Of a stretch of DNA of 45,695 nucleotides, positions 1 through 8,391 are shown piece after piece (within the stretch, counting starts at the first letter, position 1; each line of letters starts with the position of its first letter). Source of the DNA: Oscillibacter sp. (GTDB taxonomy: Bacteria; Bacillota; Clostridia; Oscillospirales; Oscillospiraceae). A program made the translations under genes and the position numbers. The stretch lies in contig JAAVZX010000088.1 in NCBI GenBank assembly GCA_022791875.1, positions 1-45,695 of the forward strand, written 5' to 3'. The notes beneath the pieces were generated by a model. That model was not told the origin of the DNA. It saw only the letters and a program-made list of their open reading frames with translations, and did not search any database.

Positions 1-126
1 ACTTTAAGAAAGCTTCGGGTCCGTTCTCCCGATGCGCTTGATTCTGCTATTCAATTTGCCTTTCGCTGCGTCTCCCCACATGATTGTCTTGCCTGGTTTC
101 GCCACGCTGGTTATTGTTTATTTTGA
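1..126 (+). pseudogene. C-terminal end of an IS630-like transposase (cut by window edge)
   Basis: Frame 1 is open from the first base to a TGA at 124-126 and gives 41 residues ending in WFRHAGYCLF. That C-terminus (acidic/aromatic run, WF-HAGY, stop) resembles the tail of IS630-type DDE transposases. The start lies outside the window, so I cannot tell an intact gene from a fragment. The segment is less GC-rich than the folate genes that follow. Family assignment rests on memory of the tail motif only. Confidence 0.5.
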
Positions 127-162
127 GAATTGCTCTAATAATAATGGCTGCCTTCCTCATGC

Positions 163-192
163 TTGACACACTTTCCCCACCTCCATTATAAT
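163..192 (+). promoter_or_regulatory. Sigma-A-type promoter of the folate operon
   Basis: A perfect -35 TTGACA (163-168) and perfect -10 TATAAT (187-192) are separated by 18 bp. The likely transcription start is near 199, about 70 nt before the TTG start of the first gene. Confidence 0.75.
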
Positions 193-269
193 AATAGAAA
201 TCACGCCCGTCCCGGGACCATCCCCCCAGCGCCCCGAACCCACCGGCGGGCAGCATATGAGGTGACATT

Positions 270-899
270 TTGGAAAGACTGATTGACAAAACCTGCCAGG
301 ACTTTACCCACGCCCTGGCCTCCAAGGCCCCCGTCCCCGGAGGCGGCGGCGCTGCCGCGCTCGCCGGGGCCTTGGGCACTGCCCTGTGCTCCATGGTAGC
401 CAACTACACCATCGGAAAGAAAAAGTACGCCGCTGTGGAAGACGACATTCGCGCCGTTCTGGAGAAAGCGGAGGCCCTGCAAACCCGCCTCCTGGAGCTG
501 GTGGATGAGGACGCCGCCGCCTTCGCCCCCCTCTCCGCCGCCTACGCCATCCCCAAGGACGATCCCACCCGCGACACCGTCCTGGAAGAGGCATCTCTCC
601 GCGCCTGCCAGGCCCCCCGGGAGATGGTGCGCCTCTCCTGCGAGGCCGTCAAGCTCCTGGAGGAAGTGCTGGAGAAGGGCTCCGTGATGCTCCTCTCCGA
701 CGTAGGCTGCGGGGCGCTCCTCTGCGGAGCCGCTATGCGCAGCGCCGCTATGAACGTCTACGTCAACACCGCCAGCCTCCAGGACCGCCAGAAAGCCAAG
801 AACCTGGACGCGGAAATCGACGCCCTCCTGACCGTCTTCGGCCCCCGGGCCGACCGCATGGCCGAGGATGTCTCACGCCGTCTGAGAAAGGAGCGCTGA
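270..899 (+). CDS. fchA: Cyclodeaminase/methenyl-THF cyclohydrolase family protein (FTCD_C)
   Basis: A 209-aa stand-alone member of the formiminotransferase-cyclodeaminase C-terminal family, which in clostridia works as 5,10-methenyltetrahydrofolate cyclohydrolase (FchA). The family hallmark near residues 15-40 is visible (APVPGGGGAAALAGALG), followed by an all-helical body and MNVYVNTASL near the C-terminus. The start is TTG at 270, six bases after a GAGGTG ribosome site; the nearby ATG at 256 runs into a stop within three codons. folD follows after 4 bp and folC further down, so the gene most likely acts in interconversion of one-carbon folates in the cytoplasm. A cyclodeaminase role in histidine degradation is possible but no hut gene is nearby. 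Confidence 0.85.
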   Translation: MERLIDKTCQDFTHALASKAPVPGGGGAAALAGALGTALCSMVANYTIGKKKYAAVEDDIRAVLEKAEALQTRLLELVDEDAAAFAPLSAAYAIPKDDPTRDTVLEEASLRACQAPREMVRLSCEAVKLLEEVLEKGSVMLLSDVGCGALLCGAAMRSAAMNVYVNTASLQDRQKAKNLDAEIDALLTVFGPRADRMAEDVSRRLRKER

Positions 900-903
900 A
901 CAC

Positions 904-1749
904 ATGGCACAGCTCCTGAAAGGCGCGCCCGCCGCCGCCGCCCTCACCGAAGCCCTGGTCCAGCGTTCGGAAGCCCTGCAAAGTAAAGGCGTCACCCCCA
1001 CCCTGGCCATCCTGCGCGTCGGCGAACGCCCCGACGACCTCTCCTATGAAACCGGAGCCGTGAAGCGCTGCGAGAAAGCCAAAATCGCCGTCCGCCGCTT
1101 CCCCCTCCCAGCCAATTGCACTCGTGAAACCCTCTTAACCACCATCCAGCAAATCAACGCCGACCCAACTATCCACGGCTGTCTCATGCTCCGCCCCCTC
1201 CCCGACCCGGAGGCGGAGTGGTCCGCCTGCCAGCTCCTGGACCCCAAAAAAGACGTAGACGGCATCACCCCCAGCGCCCTGGGCGCCGTCTTCACCGGCC
1301 GCGGCTCCGGCTACCCCCCCTGCACCGCCCAAGCCTGCATTGAACTCCTGGACTTCTACAACATCCCCATAGAGGGCAAACGCGCCGTAGTTATCGGAAG
1401 AAGCCTGGTCATAGGCCGTCCCGTCTCCATGCTTCTCCAGCACCGCAACGCCACCGTAACCATGTGCCACACCCGCACCAAGGACCTCCCCGCCATATGC
1501 CGCCAAGCCGACATCCTCATCGCCGCCGCAGGCCAGCCCCAAATGGTCACCGCCAATTTCACCACCCCCACCCAAACCGTCCTGGACGTAGGCATCCACG
1601 TCGACGAAACCGGCAAACTCTGCGGCGACACCAACTTCACCACCCTCTCCCCCATCTCCGCCGCCCTCACCCCCGTCCCCGGCGGCATCGGCGCCGTCAC
1701 CACCGCCGTGCTTGCCAAGCACGTCATCCAGGCCGCGGAGAAGATGTAA
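904..1749 (+). CDS. folD: Bifunctional methylene-THF dehydrogenase / methenyl-THF cyclohydrolase
   Basis: 281 aa, the usual FolD length. It oxidises 5,10-methylene-THF to methenyl-THF with NAD(P)+ and can hydrolyse it to 10-formyl-THF. Visible family motifs are the catalytic Tyr-xxx-Lys region (SYETGAVKRCEKAK, residues ~40-53), LDPKKDVDG at ~115, the PCTAQACIELL segment, the Rossmann motif VVIGRSLVIGRPVSMLL near 160, and the C-terminal PVPGGIGAVTTAVL. It starts 4 bp after the cyclohydrolase gene with ATG at 904 and is probably co-translated with it. Because a separate cyclohydrolase precedes it, FolD may serve mainly as the dehydrogenase here; that is inference. The coding strand is markedly C-rich at third positions. 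Confidence 0.95.
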   Translation: MAQLLKGAPAAAALTEALVQRSEALQSKGVTPTLAILRVGERPDDLSYETGAVKRCEKAKIAVRRFPLPANCTRETLLTTIQQINADPTIHGCLMLRPLPDPEAEWSACQLLDPKKDVDGITPSALGAVFTGRGSGYPPCTAQACIELLDFYNIPIEGKRAVVIGRSLVIGRPVSMLLQHRNATVTMCHTRTKDLPAICRQADILIAAAGQPQMVTANFTTPTQTVLDVGIHVDETGKLCGDTNFTTLSPISAALTPVPGGIGAVTTAVLAKHVIQAAEKM

Positions 1750-1772
1750 TACGGGGGACGTAGGACGGAGGA

Positions 1773-1860
1773 CGGGGGGCCTCCGGCGGCCAAGGAGGCT
1801 TTGCCTCCTTGGATTCTCCACCAGGGAGGCGTGCGCCTCCCTGGACCCTGGCAGATCAGT
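1773..1860. repeat. H2-family intergenic hairpin repeat
   Basis: Between folD and folC. It holds the module CCTCCGGCGGCC followed by two hairpins, CCAAGGAGGC-TTT-GCCTCCTTGG and CCAGGGAGGC-GT-GCGCCTCCCTGG, and ends in CCCTGGCAGATCAGT. The same module order recurs, often inverted, near 13.0, 19.95, 24.7, 25.9, 29.0 and 38.0 kb. Confidence 0.7.
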
Positions 1861-1929
1861 CCTTTTTTGTGGGATTTTGCTTTTTGTGGACTTTTGCTTT
1901 ACCTATACCCTGTCTTAGGAGGACGCGCT

Positions 1930-3195
1930 ATGATGTCTATGGACGATGCTTTGCAGTATATTCAATCCTCTGGCTGGCAGTCGCGGACGCCGGGGCTTCA
2001 GCGGATGGTTCCGCTCATGGAGCGCCTTGGGAGTCCGCATAAGACCCTCCGCTTCGTCCATATCGCCGGGACCAACGGAAAAGGGTCCACCGCCGCTATG
2101 CTGGACGCTGTCTTGCAGGCCGCGGGCCTCCGCGTCGGCCTCTTTACCTCCCCACATCTTTTGCGTTACAACGAGCGCATTCAGGTGAACACCGTTCCCA
2201 TTTCCGACGCGGACTTCGCCGCCCTCGCCGAAGAGGTCCAGACCGCCGCCTCCGATTTCCCTGAATCCCTCTCCGAATTCGAGATTCTTACCGCCATCGG
2301 CTTCCTGTACTTCCTGTGCCAGAACTGTGATATCGTGGTCCTGGAAGCCGGGATGGGCGGACGCCTGGACAGCACAAACGTAATCCCCCCACCGGAAGCC
2401 GCCGTCATTACCAGCCTCAGCCTGGAGCACACCGCGTTCCTCGGTGATACTCTGGAAAAAATCGCCGGAGAAAAGGCCGGGATTATTAAACCGGGAAGCC
2501 CCGTTATCCTCTACGGACAAGCGCCGGAGGCGGAGGCCGTTATCCGGGAAACCTGCGCTGCCCGCGGGTGTCCCCTGACCGTCACCGAAAAGGTCTGTAG
2601 GTATTCCGGAAACCTCTCCGGCCAATGGATTGGCTACCGGGGCCGGGAGGGCTGTTTCCTGCGGCTTCCCGGCGTCTACCAGTCCCGAAACGCCGCGGTG
2701 GTCCTCGATACCGTAGATGTCCTGCGGCGCAAGGGCTGGCACATTCCGGAGGAAGCTGTCAGGGAGGGGCTTTCCAACGCCGTATGGCCTGGGCGTTTCG
2801 AGCTACTGCGGAGTGAGCCGCTGTTTCTGCTGGACGGAGCACATAATCTGGACGGGGTGCTGGCTTTAGCGGAGTGCCTACGGAAGTGCGTCCCGGAGGG
2901 CGGGCTGACGTTCCTGATGGGCGTGATGGCGGACAAGGACTATGGGGCCATGCTGGACGCGGTTGCGCCGTATGGGGCGGAGTTCGTCACGGTGACGCCG
3001 GAGAGCCCGCGGGCGTTGCCGTCGGCGGAGCTGGCGGAGGCCGTCAGGACGCGGCTGGGCGTTCCGGTACGGGACGCCGGGAGCGTGGAAAGCGGGCTGG
3101 ACCTGGTTTTGGGAGAGGGTAAGCCGGTCTGCGCGTTTGGGTCGCTGTACCAGACGGGGACAATTCGGGAGAGATTTGCGGAAATACACCCGTAG
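1930..3195 (+). CDS. folC: Bifunctional folylpolyglutamate synthase / dihydrofolate synthase
   Basis: 421 aa from ATG 1930, which follows an AGGAGG at 1917-1922 with a 7-nt spacer; the frame is open further upstream, but that stretch is repeat DNA without a ribosome site. FolC ligates glutamate to dihydropteroate or folates using ATP. Motifs: P-loop GTNGKGST at residues 47-54, FEILTAIGFLYF, MGGRLDSTN, and the C-terminal domain signature FLLDGAHNLDG near 302. It completes the one-carbon/folate operon begun by the cyclohydrolase and folD, although about 180 bp with an H2 repeat separates it from folD. Downstream lies an H1 repeat and a convergent gene. Confidence 0.94.
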   Translation: MMSMDDALQYIQSSGWQSRTPGLQRMVPLMERLGSPHKTLRFVHIAGTNGKGSTAAMLDAVLQAAGLRVGLFTSPHLLRYNERIQVNTVPISDADFAALAEEVQTAASDFPESLSEFEILTAIGFLYFLCQNCDIVVLEAGMGGRLDSTNVIPPPEAAVITSLSLEHTAFLGDTLEKIAGEKAGIIKPGSPVILYGQAPEAEAVIRETCAARGCPLTVTEKVCRYSGNLSGQWIGYRGREGCFLRLPGVYQSRNAAVVLDTVDVLRRKGWHIPEEAVREGLSNAVWPGRFELLRSEPLFLLDGAHNLDGVLALAECLRKCVPEGGLTFLMGVMADKDYGAMLDAVAPYGAEFVTVTPESPRALPSAELAEAVRTRLGVPVRDAGSVESGLDLVLGEGKPVCAFGSLYQTGTIRERFAEIHP

Positions 3196-3220
3196 GGGCG
3201 AACCTGTGTGTTCGCCCTGG
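3193..3220. repeat. H3 (REP-like) hairpin
   Basis: CGTAGGGGCGAAC..GTTCGCCC forms a small hairpin directly after folC. The constant TAGGGGC plus a variable stem recurs near 6.54, 6.63, 16.18 and 37.14 kb. Confidence 0.5.
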
Positions 3221-3267
3221 CAGGGAGTTTCAGCATCCGCAGGGGTGCTTTGCAGACAATCATAAAT

Positions 3268-3425
3268 ATATGTGGGACCTTCCATGTCAATGGAAGGTCC
3301 CACTCGCTTACGCTTCGTTACCGTGTGACAGTCTTTCGCAACTGCCAGGGTATAGAGCGGTATTAAAGCTCTTTTTGGTTACTTTTTCTCTCGAGAAAAA
3401 GTAACCCGCCGGAGGCCCCCCGTAT
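3268..3425. repeat. H1-family repeat, right half only
   Basis: Contains the internal hairpin at 3272-3303 (arms GTGGGACCTTCCAT and its complement, 4-nt loop), the shared line around 3303-3370 (CGCTTCGTTACCG..AGAGCGGTATTAAAGCTC), the terminal hairpin at 3378-3405 (GTTACTTTTTCTC-TC-GAGAAAAAGTAAC) and the end motif CCGCCGGAGGCCCCCCGTA. It fills the gap between the convergent folC and DUF815 genes. Confidence 0.75.
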
Positions 3426-3435
3426 CACCAGGCCC

Positions 3436-4758
3436 TCAGTCTTCCATGCTCCCCTGGAGGTAGTGGATGAATTGCTGGGCGGCACGGCCGGAGTAGCCGC
3501 CGTGGCGGATTTCCCAGGCTTGGGCTTTGGCCAGGAGGTCTTTTTCGTTTAGGTGGATGCCGCGGCGGGCGGCTAGGGCTTTTACGATGGCTTGGTATTC
3601 TTTTGGGGTGGGGGCGTTGTAGTTGATGGCTACGCCGAAGCGGCTGGCCAGGGAGAGCTTTTCCTCCATGGTGTCGGAGCGGTGGACGTCGCCTTTGTGC
3701 TCCATGTCGGTGCGGTCGTTCCAGGTTTCGCGGATCAGGTGGCGGCGGTTGGAGGTGGCGTAGATTAGGACGTTGTCTGGTTTGGTTTCTACGCCGCCCT
3801 CTATGACCGCTTTCAGGAACTTGTACTCTACTTCGTTTTCCTCGAAGGAGAGGTCGTCTATGAAAATAATGAAGCGGTAGTTGCGGCGCTTGATCTGGGC
3901 GAGAACCGCTGATAAGTCGCTGAATTGGTGCTTGTAGATCTCTATCATGCGGAGGCCCGCGTCGTAATACTCGTTGATCAGGGCCTTGACGCTGGTGGAC
4001 TTGCCGGTGCCGGCGTCGCCGTACAGGAGGACGTTGTTGGCGGGCTTGCCGTTCAGGAATGCCTCGGTGTTGCGGCGAAGCTCCTGGGTTTGAAGCTCGC
4101 AGCCTAAGAGATCGGAAAGCATGGCGTCGTCTATGTTGCTGATTGGGAGAAATTCCAGATTCTCACGGCCCATCGGGTCGCGGGATGGCTGGATGCGGAA
4201 GGCGCGGTTCATTGCAAAGAGGCCGTAGCCGTATTGACGGTAGTAGTCCGTCATGATGTGGAATATCTCCTGGCCGTCCTTGGCGTCTGCCAGGGAGCGG
4301 CGGAGGGCCAGGACCTGGCGGCTGACGTCGCGGTTGTAGGTCTTGGCGCGCTTGGGAATGGCGTGGTAGTTGCAGATGGTGGAGAAGCAGCTGATGCCTA
4401 AATCCGCCTCGATGGGGGCGAAATCGTAGTGGAAAAGCTGGCGGAAGACCTCAAAGTCGCTGATGGCGAACATATTCACGCTGCCCTCGCTGGCCCCGAC
4501 GCGCTCGCAGGTCTGGGTGAAGGAATTCTGGTTCGTCATCATCACCCACGTGAGATAGCACTGCCATAGATTTACGTCAAAGCCGCACTCCGTGCTCAGG
4601 TCCAGGATGCGCTTGATCTGGGCGTTGATCTCCCCGATCATGTCATCCCTGTCATAGCCGCCCTCCTCCCACTCCCGCAGGATGTCCGATATGCGGACCA
4701 GGATGCTGTTTGTCCCCAGGTCGCTGTAGAGAAGCAGGCGGGCAATTTTACGGTACAT
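3436..4758 (-). CDS. DUF815-family AAA ATPase
   Basis: 440 aa with a helical N-terminal region (~1-200) and a C-terminal P-loop ATPase domain of the DUF815 type. Walker A is GDAGTGKS at 247-254 and Walker B is FIIFIDD ending at 302; an arginine-rich segment YATSNRRHLIRETW follows. The function of DUF815 proteins is not established; the domain resembles AAA+ loaders. The gene starts with ATG 4758, 66 bp downstream of ilvD on the same strand, so it may be read from the ilv transcript. The gap between them holds a very GC-rich stem (GGGACCCG/CGGGTCCC) that could limit readthrough. Confidence 0.85.
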   Translation of the reverse strand: MYRKIARLLLYSDLGTNSILVRISDILREWEEGGYDRDDMIGEINAQIKRILDLSTECGFDVNLWQCYLTWVMMTNQNSFTQTCERVGASEGSVNMFAISDFEVFRQLFHYDFAPIEADLGISCFSTICNYHAIPKRAKTYNRDVSRQVLALRRSLADAKDGQEIFHIMTDYYRQYGYGLFAMNRAFRIQPSRDPMGRENLEFLPISNIDDAMLSDLLGCELQTQELRRNTEAFLNGKPANNVLLYGDAGTGKSTSVKALINEYYDAGLRMIEIYKHQFSDLSAVLAQIKRRNYRFIIFIDDLSFEENEVEYKFLKAVIEGGVETKPDNVLIYATSNRRHLIRETWNDRTDMEHKGDVHRSDTMEEKLSLASRFGVAINYNAPTPKEYQAIVKALAARRGIHLNEKDLLAKAQAWEIRHGGYSGRAAQQFIHYLQGSMED

Positions 4759-4765
4759 AGCGTCA

Positions 4766-4822
4766 ATCCTTTCCCCGGGACCCGCCTCCCCGGAGGTTCC
4801 GGAGGGACGGGTCCCCGGTCTG
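4766..4822 (-). terminator. GC-rich hairpin between ilvD and the DUF815 gene
   Basis: Long inverted repeat, arms around CCCCGGGACCCG and CGGGTCCCCGG, with a nested CCTCC/GGAGG pairing. It lacks a clear U-tract on the minus strand, so it may be a processing or pausing structure rather than a true terminator. Confidence 0.4.
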
Positions 4823-4824
4823 TA

Positions 4825-6486
4825 TCAGTCCAGCACCGCGCCGCGGTCGGCGGAGGAAACCAGACGGGCGTAGCGGGCCAGGTAGCCGGTCTTGATCTTC
4901 GGCTCGGGGCAAACCCAGGCCGCTTTCCGGGCCGCAAGCTCTTCCTCCGAAACGTTGAGACGGATGCTGTGGTTCGGGATGTCGATGGCGATCAGGTCGC
5001 CCTCCCGGACCAGGCCGATGGGGCCGCCGGAGGCGGCTTCGGGGGACACGTGGCCGATGGACGCGCCGCGGGTGGCGCCGGAGAAGCGTCCGTCGGTGAT
5101 CAGGGCCACGTCCTTGTCCAGGCCCATGCCCGCAATGGCAGAGGTGGGATTCAGCATTTCCCGCATTCCCGGACCGCCCTTGGGACCCTCGTAGCGGATC
5201 ACCACCACGTCTCCGGCCACGATCTTCCCGGCGTAGATGGCGGCAATGGCGTCGTCCTCGCTGTCGAAGACGCGGGCGGGGCCCTCGTGGACCATCATCT
5301 CCGGAGCTACGGCGGACTGCTTCACCACACAGCCGTCGGGAGCCAGGTTGCCCTTCAGGACGGCGATGCCGCCGGTCTTGGTGAAGGGGTTGTCCATGGG
5401 GCGGATGATCTCGGGGTCGCGGTTCACCGCGCCCTCCAGGTTTTCAGCGATGGTCTTGCCTGTGCAGGTGATGCCGCTGGTGTCCAGGAGGCCCGCCTCC
5501 GCCAGCTCGGCCATGACGGCGTAGACGCCGCCCGCCCGCTCCAGGTCCTCCATATAGGTGCCGCCTGCGGGGGCCAGGTGGCAGAGGTTCGGGGTCTTCT
5601 GGGAGATCTCGTTGGCCATGTCGAAGCTCAGCTCGATGCCGCACTCGTGGGCGATGGCGGGGAGGTGGAGCATGGTGTTGGTGGAGCAGCCCAGGGCCAT
5701 GTCCACGGTTTCGGCGTTGTGGAAGGCGGCGGGGGTCATGATGTCGCGGGGGCAGATGTTCTTTTCCACCAGCTCCATGATCTGCATCCCGGCGTGCTTC
5801 GCCAGGCGCAGGCGGGCGGACCAAACGGCGGGAATCGTCCCGTTGCCCCGGAGGGCCATGCCGATGGCCTCGGTGAGGCAGTTCATGGAGTTGGCCGTGT
5901 ACATGCCGGAGCAGGAGCCGCAGGTGGGGCAGGCGTTGTTCTCGTAGTCCTCCAGGCCCTCGTCGTCCAGCTTCTTGGCGTAGTACGCGCCGACGGCTTC
6001 AAACATGTGGCTCAGGCAGGTGCGGCTTCCGTTTTGCAGGGTGCCCGCCAGCATGGGACCGCCGGAGACGAAAATGGTCGGGATGTTCACCCGGGCCGCG
6101 GCCATCAGGAGGCCGGGGACGTTCTTGTCGCAGTTGGGGATCATCACCAGGCCGTCAAACTGGTGGGCCATGGCCATGGCCTCGGTGGAGTCGGCAATCA
6201 GGTCCCGGGTGACCAGGGAATACTTCATGCCTACGTGGCCCATGGCGATGCCGTCGCAGACGGCAATGGCGGGGAACTCTACCGGGGTGCCGCCTGCGGC
6301 GCGGATGCCCGCTTTGACGGCCTCGGCGATTTTATCCAGGTTCATGTGGCCGGGGACTATCTCGTTGTAGGAGCAGACGACGCCGATCAGGGGGCGCTCC
6401 AGTTCTTCCTTGGTGTAGCCCAGGGCGTAGAGAAGGGAGCGGTTCGGGGCGGCGGGGACGCCTTTCTTTACTACGTCAGATCGCAT
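4825..6486 (-). CDS. ilvD: Dihydroxy-acid dehydratase
   Basis: 553 aa, typical of IlvD. It dehydrates 2,3-dihydroxy-isovalerate and -methylvalerate to the 2-oxo acids in valine and isoleucine synthesis, using an Fe-S cluster. Visible signatures are [19 protein letters not shown] (Cys119), [18 protein letters not shown] (Cys192) and the C-terminal [21 protein letters not shown]. The ATG at 6486 follows a GGAGG site. The gene lies downstream of ilvC in the same direction but after a 340-nt gap filled with repeats, so co-transcription depends on readthrough of several hairpins. Confidence 0.96.
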   Translation of the reverse strand: MRSDVVKKGVPAAPNRSLLYALGYTKEELERPLIGVVCSYNEIVPGHMNLDKIAEAVKAGIRAAGGTPVEFPAIAVCDGIAMGHVGMKYSLVTRDLIADSTEAMAMAHQFDGLVMIPNCDKNVPGLLMAAARVNIPTIFVSGGPMLAGTLQNGSRTCLSHMFEAVGAYYAKKLDDEGLEDYENNACPTCGSCSGMYTANSMNCLTEAIGMALRGNGTIPAVWSARLRLAKHAGMQIMELVEKNICPRDIMTPAAFHNAETVDMALGCSTNTMLHLPAIAHECGIELSFDMANEISQKTPNLCHLAPAGGTYMEDLERAGGVYAVMAELAEAGLLDTSGITCTGKTIAENLEGAVNRDPEIIRPMDNPFTKTGGIAVLKGNLAPDGCVVKQSAVAPEMMVHEGPARVFDSEDDAIAAIYAGKIVAGDVVVIRYEGPKGGPGMREMLNPTSAIAGMGLDKDVALITDGRFSGATRGASIGHVSPEAASGGPIGLVREGDLIAIDIPNHSIRLNVSEEELAARKAAWVCPEPKIKTGYLARYARLVSSADRGAVLD

Positions 6487-6536
6487 TGGGGTACGACCTC
6501 CTTGTGTCAGATTGTGTCGGGATCGGTGATTGCAGG

Positions 6537-6645
6537 AAGGGGCGGGCGCAGAGGCCCGCCCCTACAGAGGTGCGTGTTGGGGGACATGTCAGGCGGGTGC
6601 GGTGGTCGCGGGGGACGGGTCGGCGAGGGCGCCGACCCCTACGGT
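6537..6645. repeat. Two H3 (REP-like) hairpins in tandem
   Basis: Two inverted repeats, GGGGCGGGC..GCCCGCCCC with CTACAG (6540-6568) and GGGTCGGCG..CGCCGACCC with CTACGG (6616-6645). Both carry the CCCCTAC constant edge seen in the other H3 copies but have unrelated stems. Located in the ilvC-ilvD gap. Confidence 0.5.
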
Positions 6646-6696
6646 TTGCATCCCAATAACTCTGCGGGACCTGAAAGGTTCCGCACGCAGGCACCC

Positions 6697-6800
6697 CGTT
6701 CCAACGCAAACGCCATAACGCCCACCAGATTCGCGTCGCGTTAAAACTCTTTTCGCTTCCTTTTCTCTCGAGAAAAGGAAGCCGCCGGAGGCCCCCCGTA
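6697..6800. repeat. H1-family repeat, right end only
   Basis: Carries CCACCAGATTCGCGTCG, then the terminal hairpin at 6755-6782 (GCTTCCTTTTCTC-TC-GAGAAAAGGAAGC) and the end motif GCCGGAGGCCCCCCGTA. It fills the rest of the ilvC-ilvD gap; no gene is visible in 6487-6811. Confidence 0.7.
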
Positions 6801-6811
6801 TCACCAGGCTA

Positions 6812-7831
6812 TCAGTTAGATGCGGTGTCGGGATCGGTGTCGTCGCCCCAGAGCATGTTTTTGCGGAGTTCCGCGCCGACGACTTCCATCTGGTGTTTGG
6901 CGAGCTGGGCGCGTTTGGCGTTGAAGAAGGTGCGGCCGACCTGGTTCTCGCTGATCCACTTGCCGGCGAAGACACCGTCCTGGATGTCGGTGAGGACGGC
7001 CTTCATGTTCTTCTTGGTTTCCTCGTAGGGGAGAATCCGGGGGCCGGAGACGTATTCGCCGTATTCGGCGGTGTCGGAGATGGAGTAGTTCATCATGGCG
7101 ACGCCGCCCTTGTTGATCAGGTCGATGATCAGCTTCATCTCGTGGATGCACTCGAAATAGGCGTTCTCAGGAGCGTAGCCCGCCTCGACCAAGGTCTCGA
7201 AGCCCAGCTTCATCAGCTCCACCACGCCGCCGCAGAGGACAGCCTGCTCGCCGAAGAGGTCGGTCTCCGTCTCGTCCTGGAAGGTGGTCTCCATGACACC
7301 GCCGCGGGCGCCGCCGATGCCTGCCGCGTAGGCCAGGCCGATGTCATACGCCTTGCCGGTGGCGTTCTGCTCCACCGCCAGGAGGCAGGGGACGCCCTTG
7401 CCGTTGACGTAGGTGGAACGAACGGTGTGGCCGGGGCCCTTGGGGGCGATCATCAGCACGTCCACGTTGGCGGGGGGGACGATCTGCTTGAAATGGATAT
7501 TGAAGCCGTGGGCGAACATGAGGGCGTTGCCCTCCTCCAGATAGGGGGCGATGTCCGTCTTGTACATGGCGGCCTGGGCCTCGTCGTTGACGAGAATCAT
7601 GATGATATCCGCCCACTTGGCCGTGTCGGGGACGCTCATGACCTTGAGGCCCGCCTTCTCCACGTTGGCCCAGTTCCTGCTGCCGGGACGGAGGCCCACG
7701 CAGACGTCGCAGCCGGATTCCTTCAGGTTCAGGGCGTGGGCGTGGCCCTGGGAGCCGTAGCCGATGATGCCGATTTTCTTGCCGTTCAGCTTATTGATGT
7801 CGCAGTCCTTCTCATAGTACATTTTTGCCAT
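6812..7831 (-). CDS. ilvC: Ketol-acid reductoisomerase (class I)
   Basis: 339 aa from the ATG at 7831, or 341 aa from an in-frame ATG at 7837. I prefer 7831 because the AGGAGG site lies 9 nt from it and only 3 nt from the other. The enzyme isomerises and reduces acetolactate or acetohydroxybutyrate with NADPH. Seen: Rossmann motif [13 protein letters not shown], coenzyme loop [41 protein letters not shown] and ECIHEMKLI. The start overlaps the end of ilvN by 20 nt, so its ribosome site sits inside ilvN and translation is probably coupled. Confidence 0.96.
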   Translation of the reverse strand: MAKMYYEKDCDINKLNGKKIGIIGYGSQGHAHALNLKESGCDVCVGLRPGSRNWANVEKAGLKVMSVPDTAKWADIIMILVNDEAQAAMYKTDIAPYLEEGNALMFAHGFNIHFKQIVPPANVDVLMIAPKGPGHTVRSTYVNGKGVPCLLAVEQNATGKAYDIGLAYAAGIGGARGGVMETTFQDETETDLFGEQAVLCGGVVELMKLGFETLVEAGYAPENAYFECIHEMKLIIDLINKGGVAMMNYSISDTAEYGEYVSGPRILPYEETKKNMKAVLTDIQDGVFAGKWISENQVGRTFFNAKRAQLAKHQMEVVGAELRKNMLWGDDTDPDTASN

Positions 7832-8378
7832 AGTCATATTCCTCCTTCAATTTGCTGTCGTCATATATAGTGCTACGCCCTCGTTCAATGGCGATAGTAC
7901 CCGTGCGGGCGATCTCCAGGATGCCGAAGTCCTGGAGCATTTCAATCAGCGCCGCGTTCTTGCTCCGGTTCCCGAAGACCCAGATGGTCAGGCAGGTCTT
8001 GCACACGTCGATGACCTGGGCGCGGAAGATGTTCACGATCTGGAGAATCTCGTCCCGGGCGTCCCGGTCCGCCGCCTGGACCTTCACCATGACCGTCTCC
8101 CGGCGCAGGCAGCTCTCCTCGTCGAAAATCTTCACCGTCTTCACCGCCAGGAGCTTCCGGCACTGGGCGGCCACCTGCTCGATCAGGAGGCGGCTGCTCA
8201 GGACTTCGATGGAGATGCGGATGATACCCGGCTCCATGGTGGCGCCGGAGACGATGGATTCAATGTTGTAGCCCTTCCGGGAGAAGAGGCGGGAAACCTG
8301 ACTCAGCGCCCCCGCCGTGTCCTCCACCAGGAGGCACATCGTGTAGAGTTTTTGCTCCGTGTCCAAATTGCATTTCAT
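7812..8378 (-). CDS. ilvN: Acetolactate synthase small (regulatory) subunit
   Basis: 188 aa from ATG 8378, which has GGAGGG 7-8 nt upstream; the frame continues upstream into ilvB but with no better start. The N-terminal ACT domain ([20 protein letters not shown], residues ~10-30) normally binds the feedback inhibitor valine, and a second ACT-like half follows with [16 protein letters not shown]. It activates and regulates IlvB. The gene begins 13 bp after ilvB and overlaps ilvC at its 3' end. Confidence 0.93.
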   Translation of the reverse strand: MKCNLDTEQKLYTMCLLVEDTAGALSQVSRLFSRKGYNIESIVSGATMEPGIIRISIEVLSSRLLIEQVAAQCRKLLAVKTVKIFDEESCLRRETVMVKVQAADRDARDEILQIVNIFRAQVIDVCKTCLTIWVFGNRSKNAALIEMLQDFGILEIARTGTIAIERGRSTIYDDSKLKEEYDYGKNVL

Positions 8379-8391
8379 CCTTGTTCCCTCC

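Noticed and set aside
4969-6744. A 591-codon + strand open frame antisense to ilvD, and similar long frames antisense to ilvB (8359-10119) and the M23 gene (11578-13092)
   Set aside because: They are mirror frames of GC-rich genes: Gly/Val/His- or Arg/Pro-rich composition, no ribosome sites, no domain pattern, and the opposite strand carries clear enzymes.
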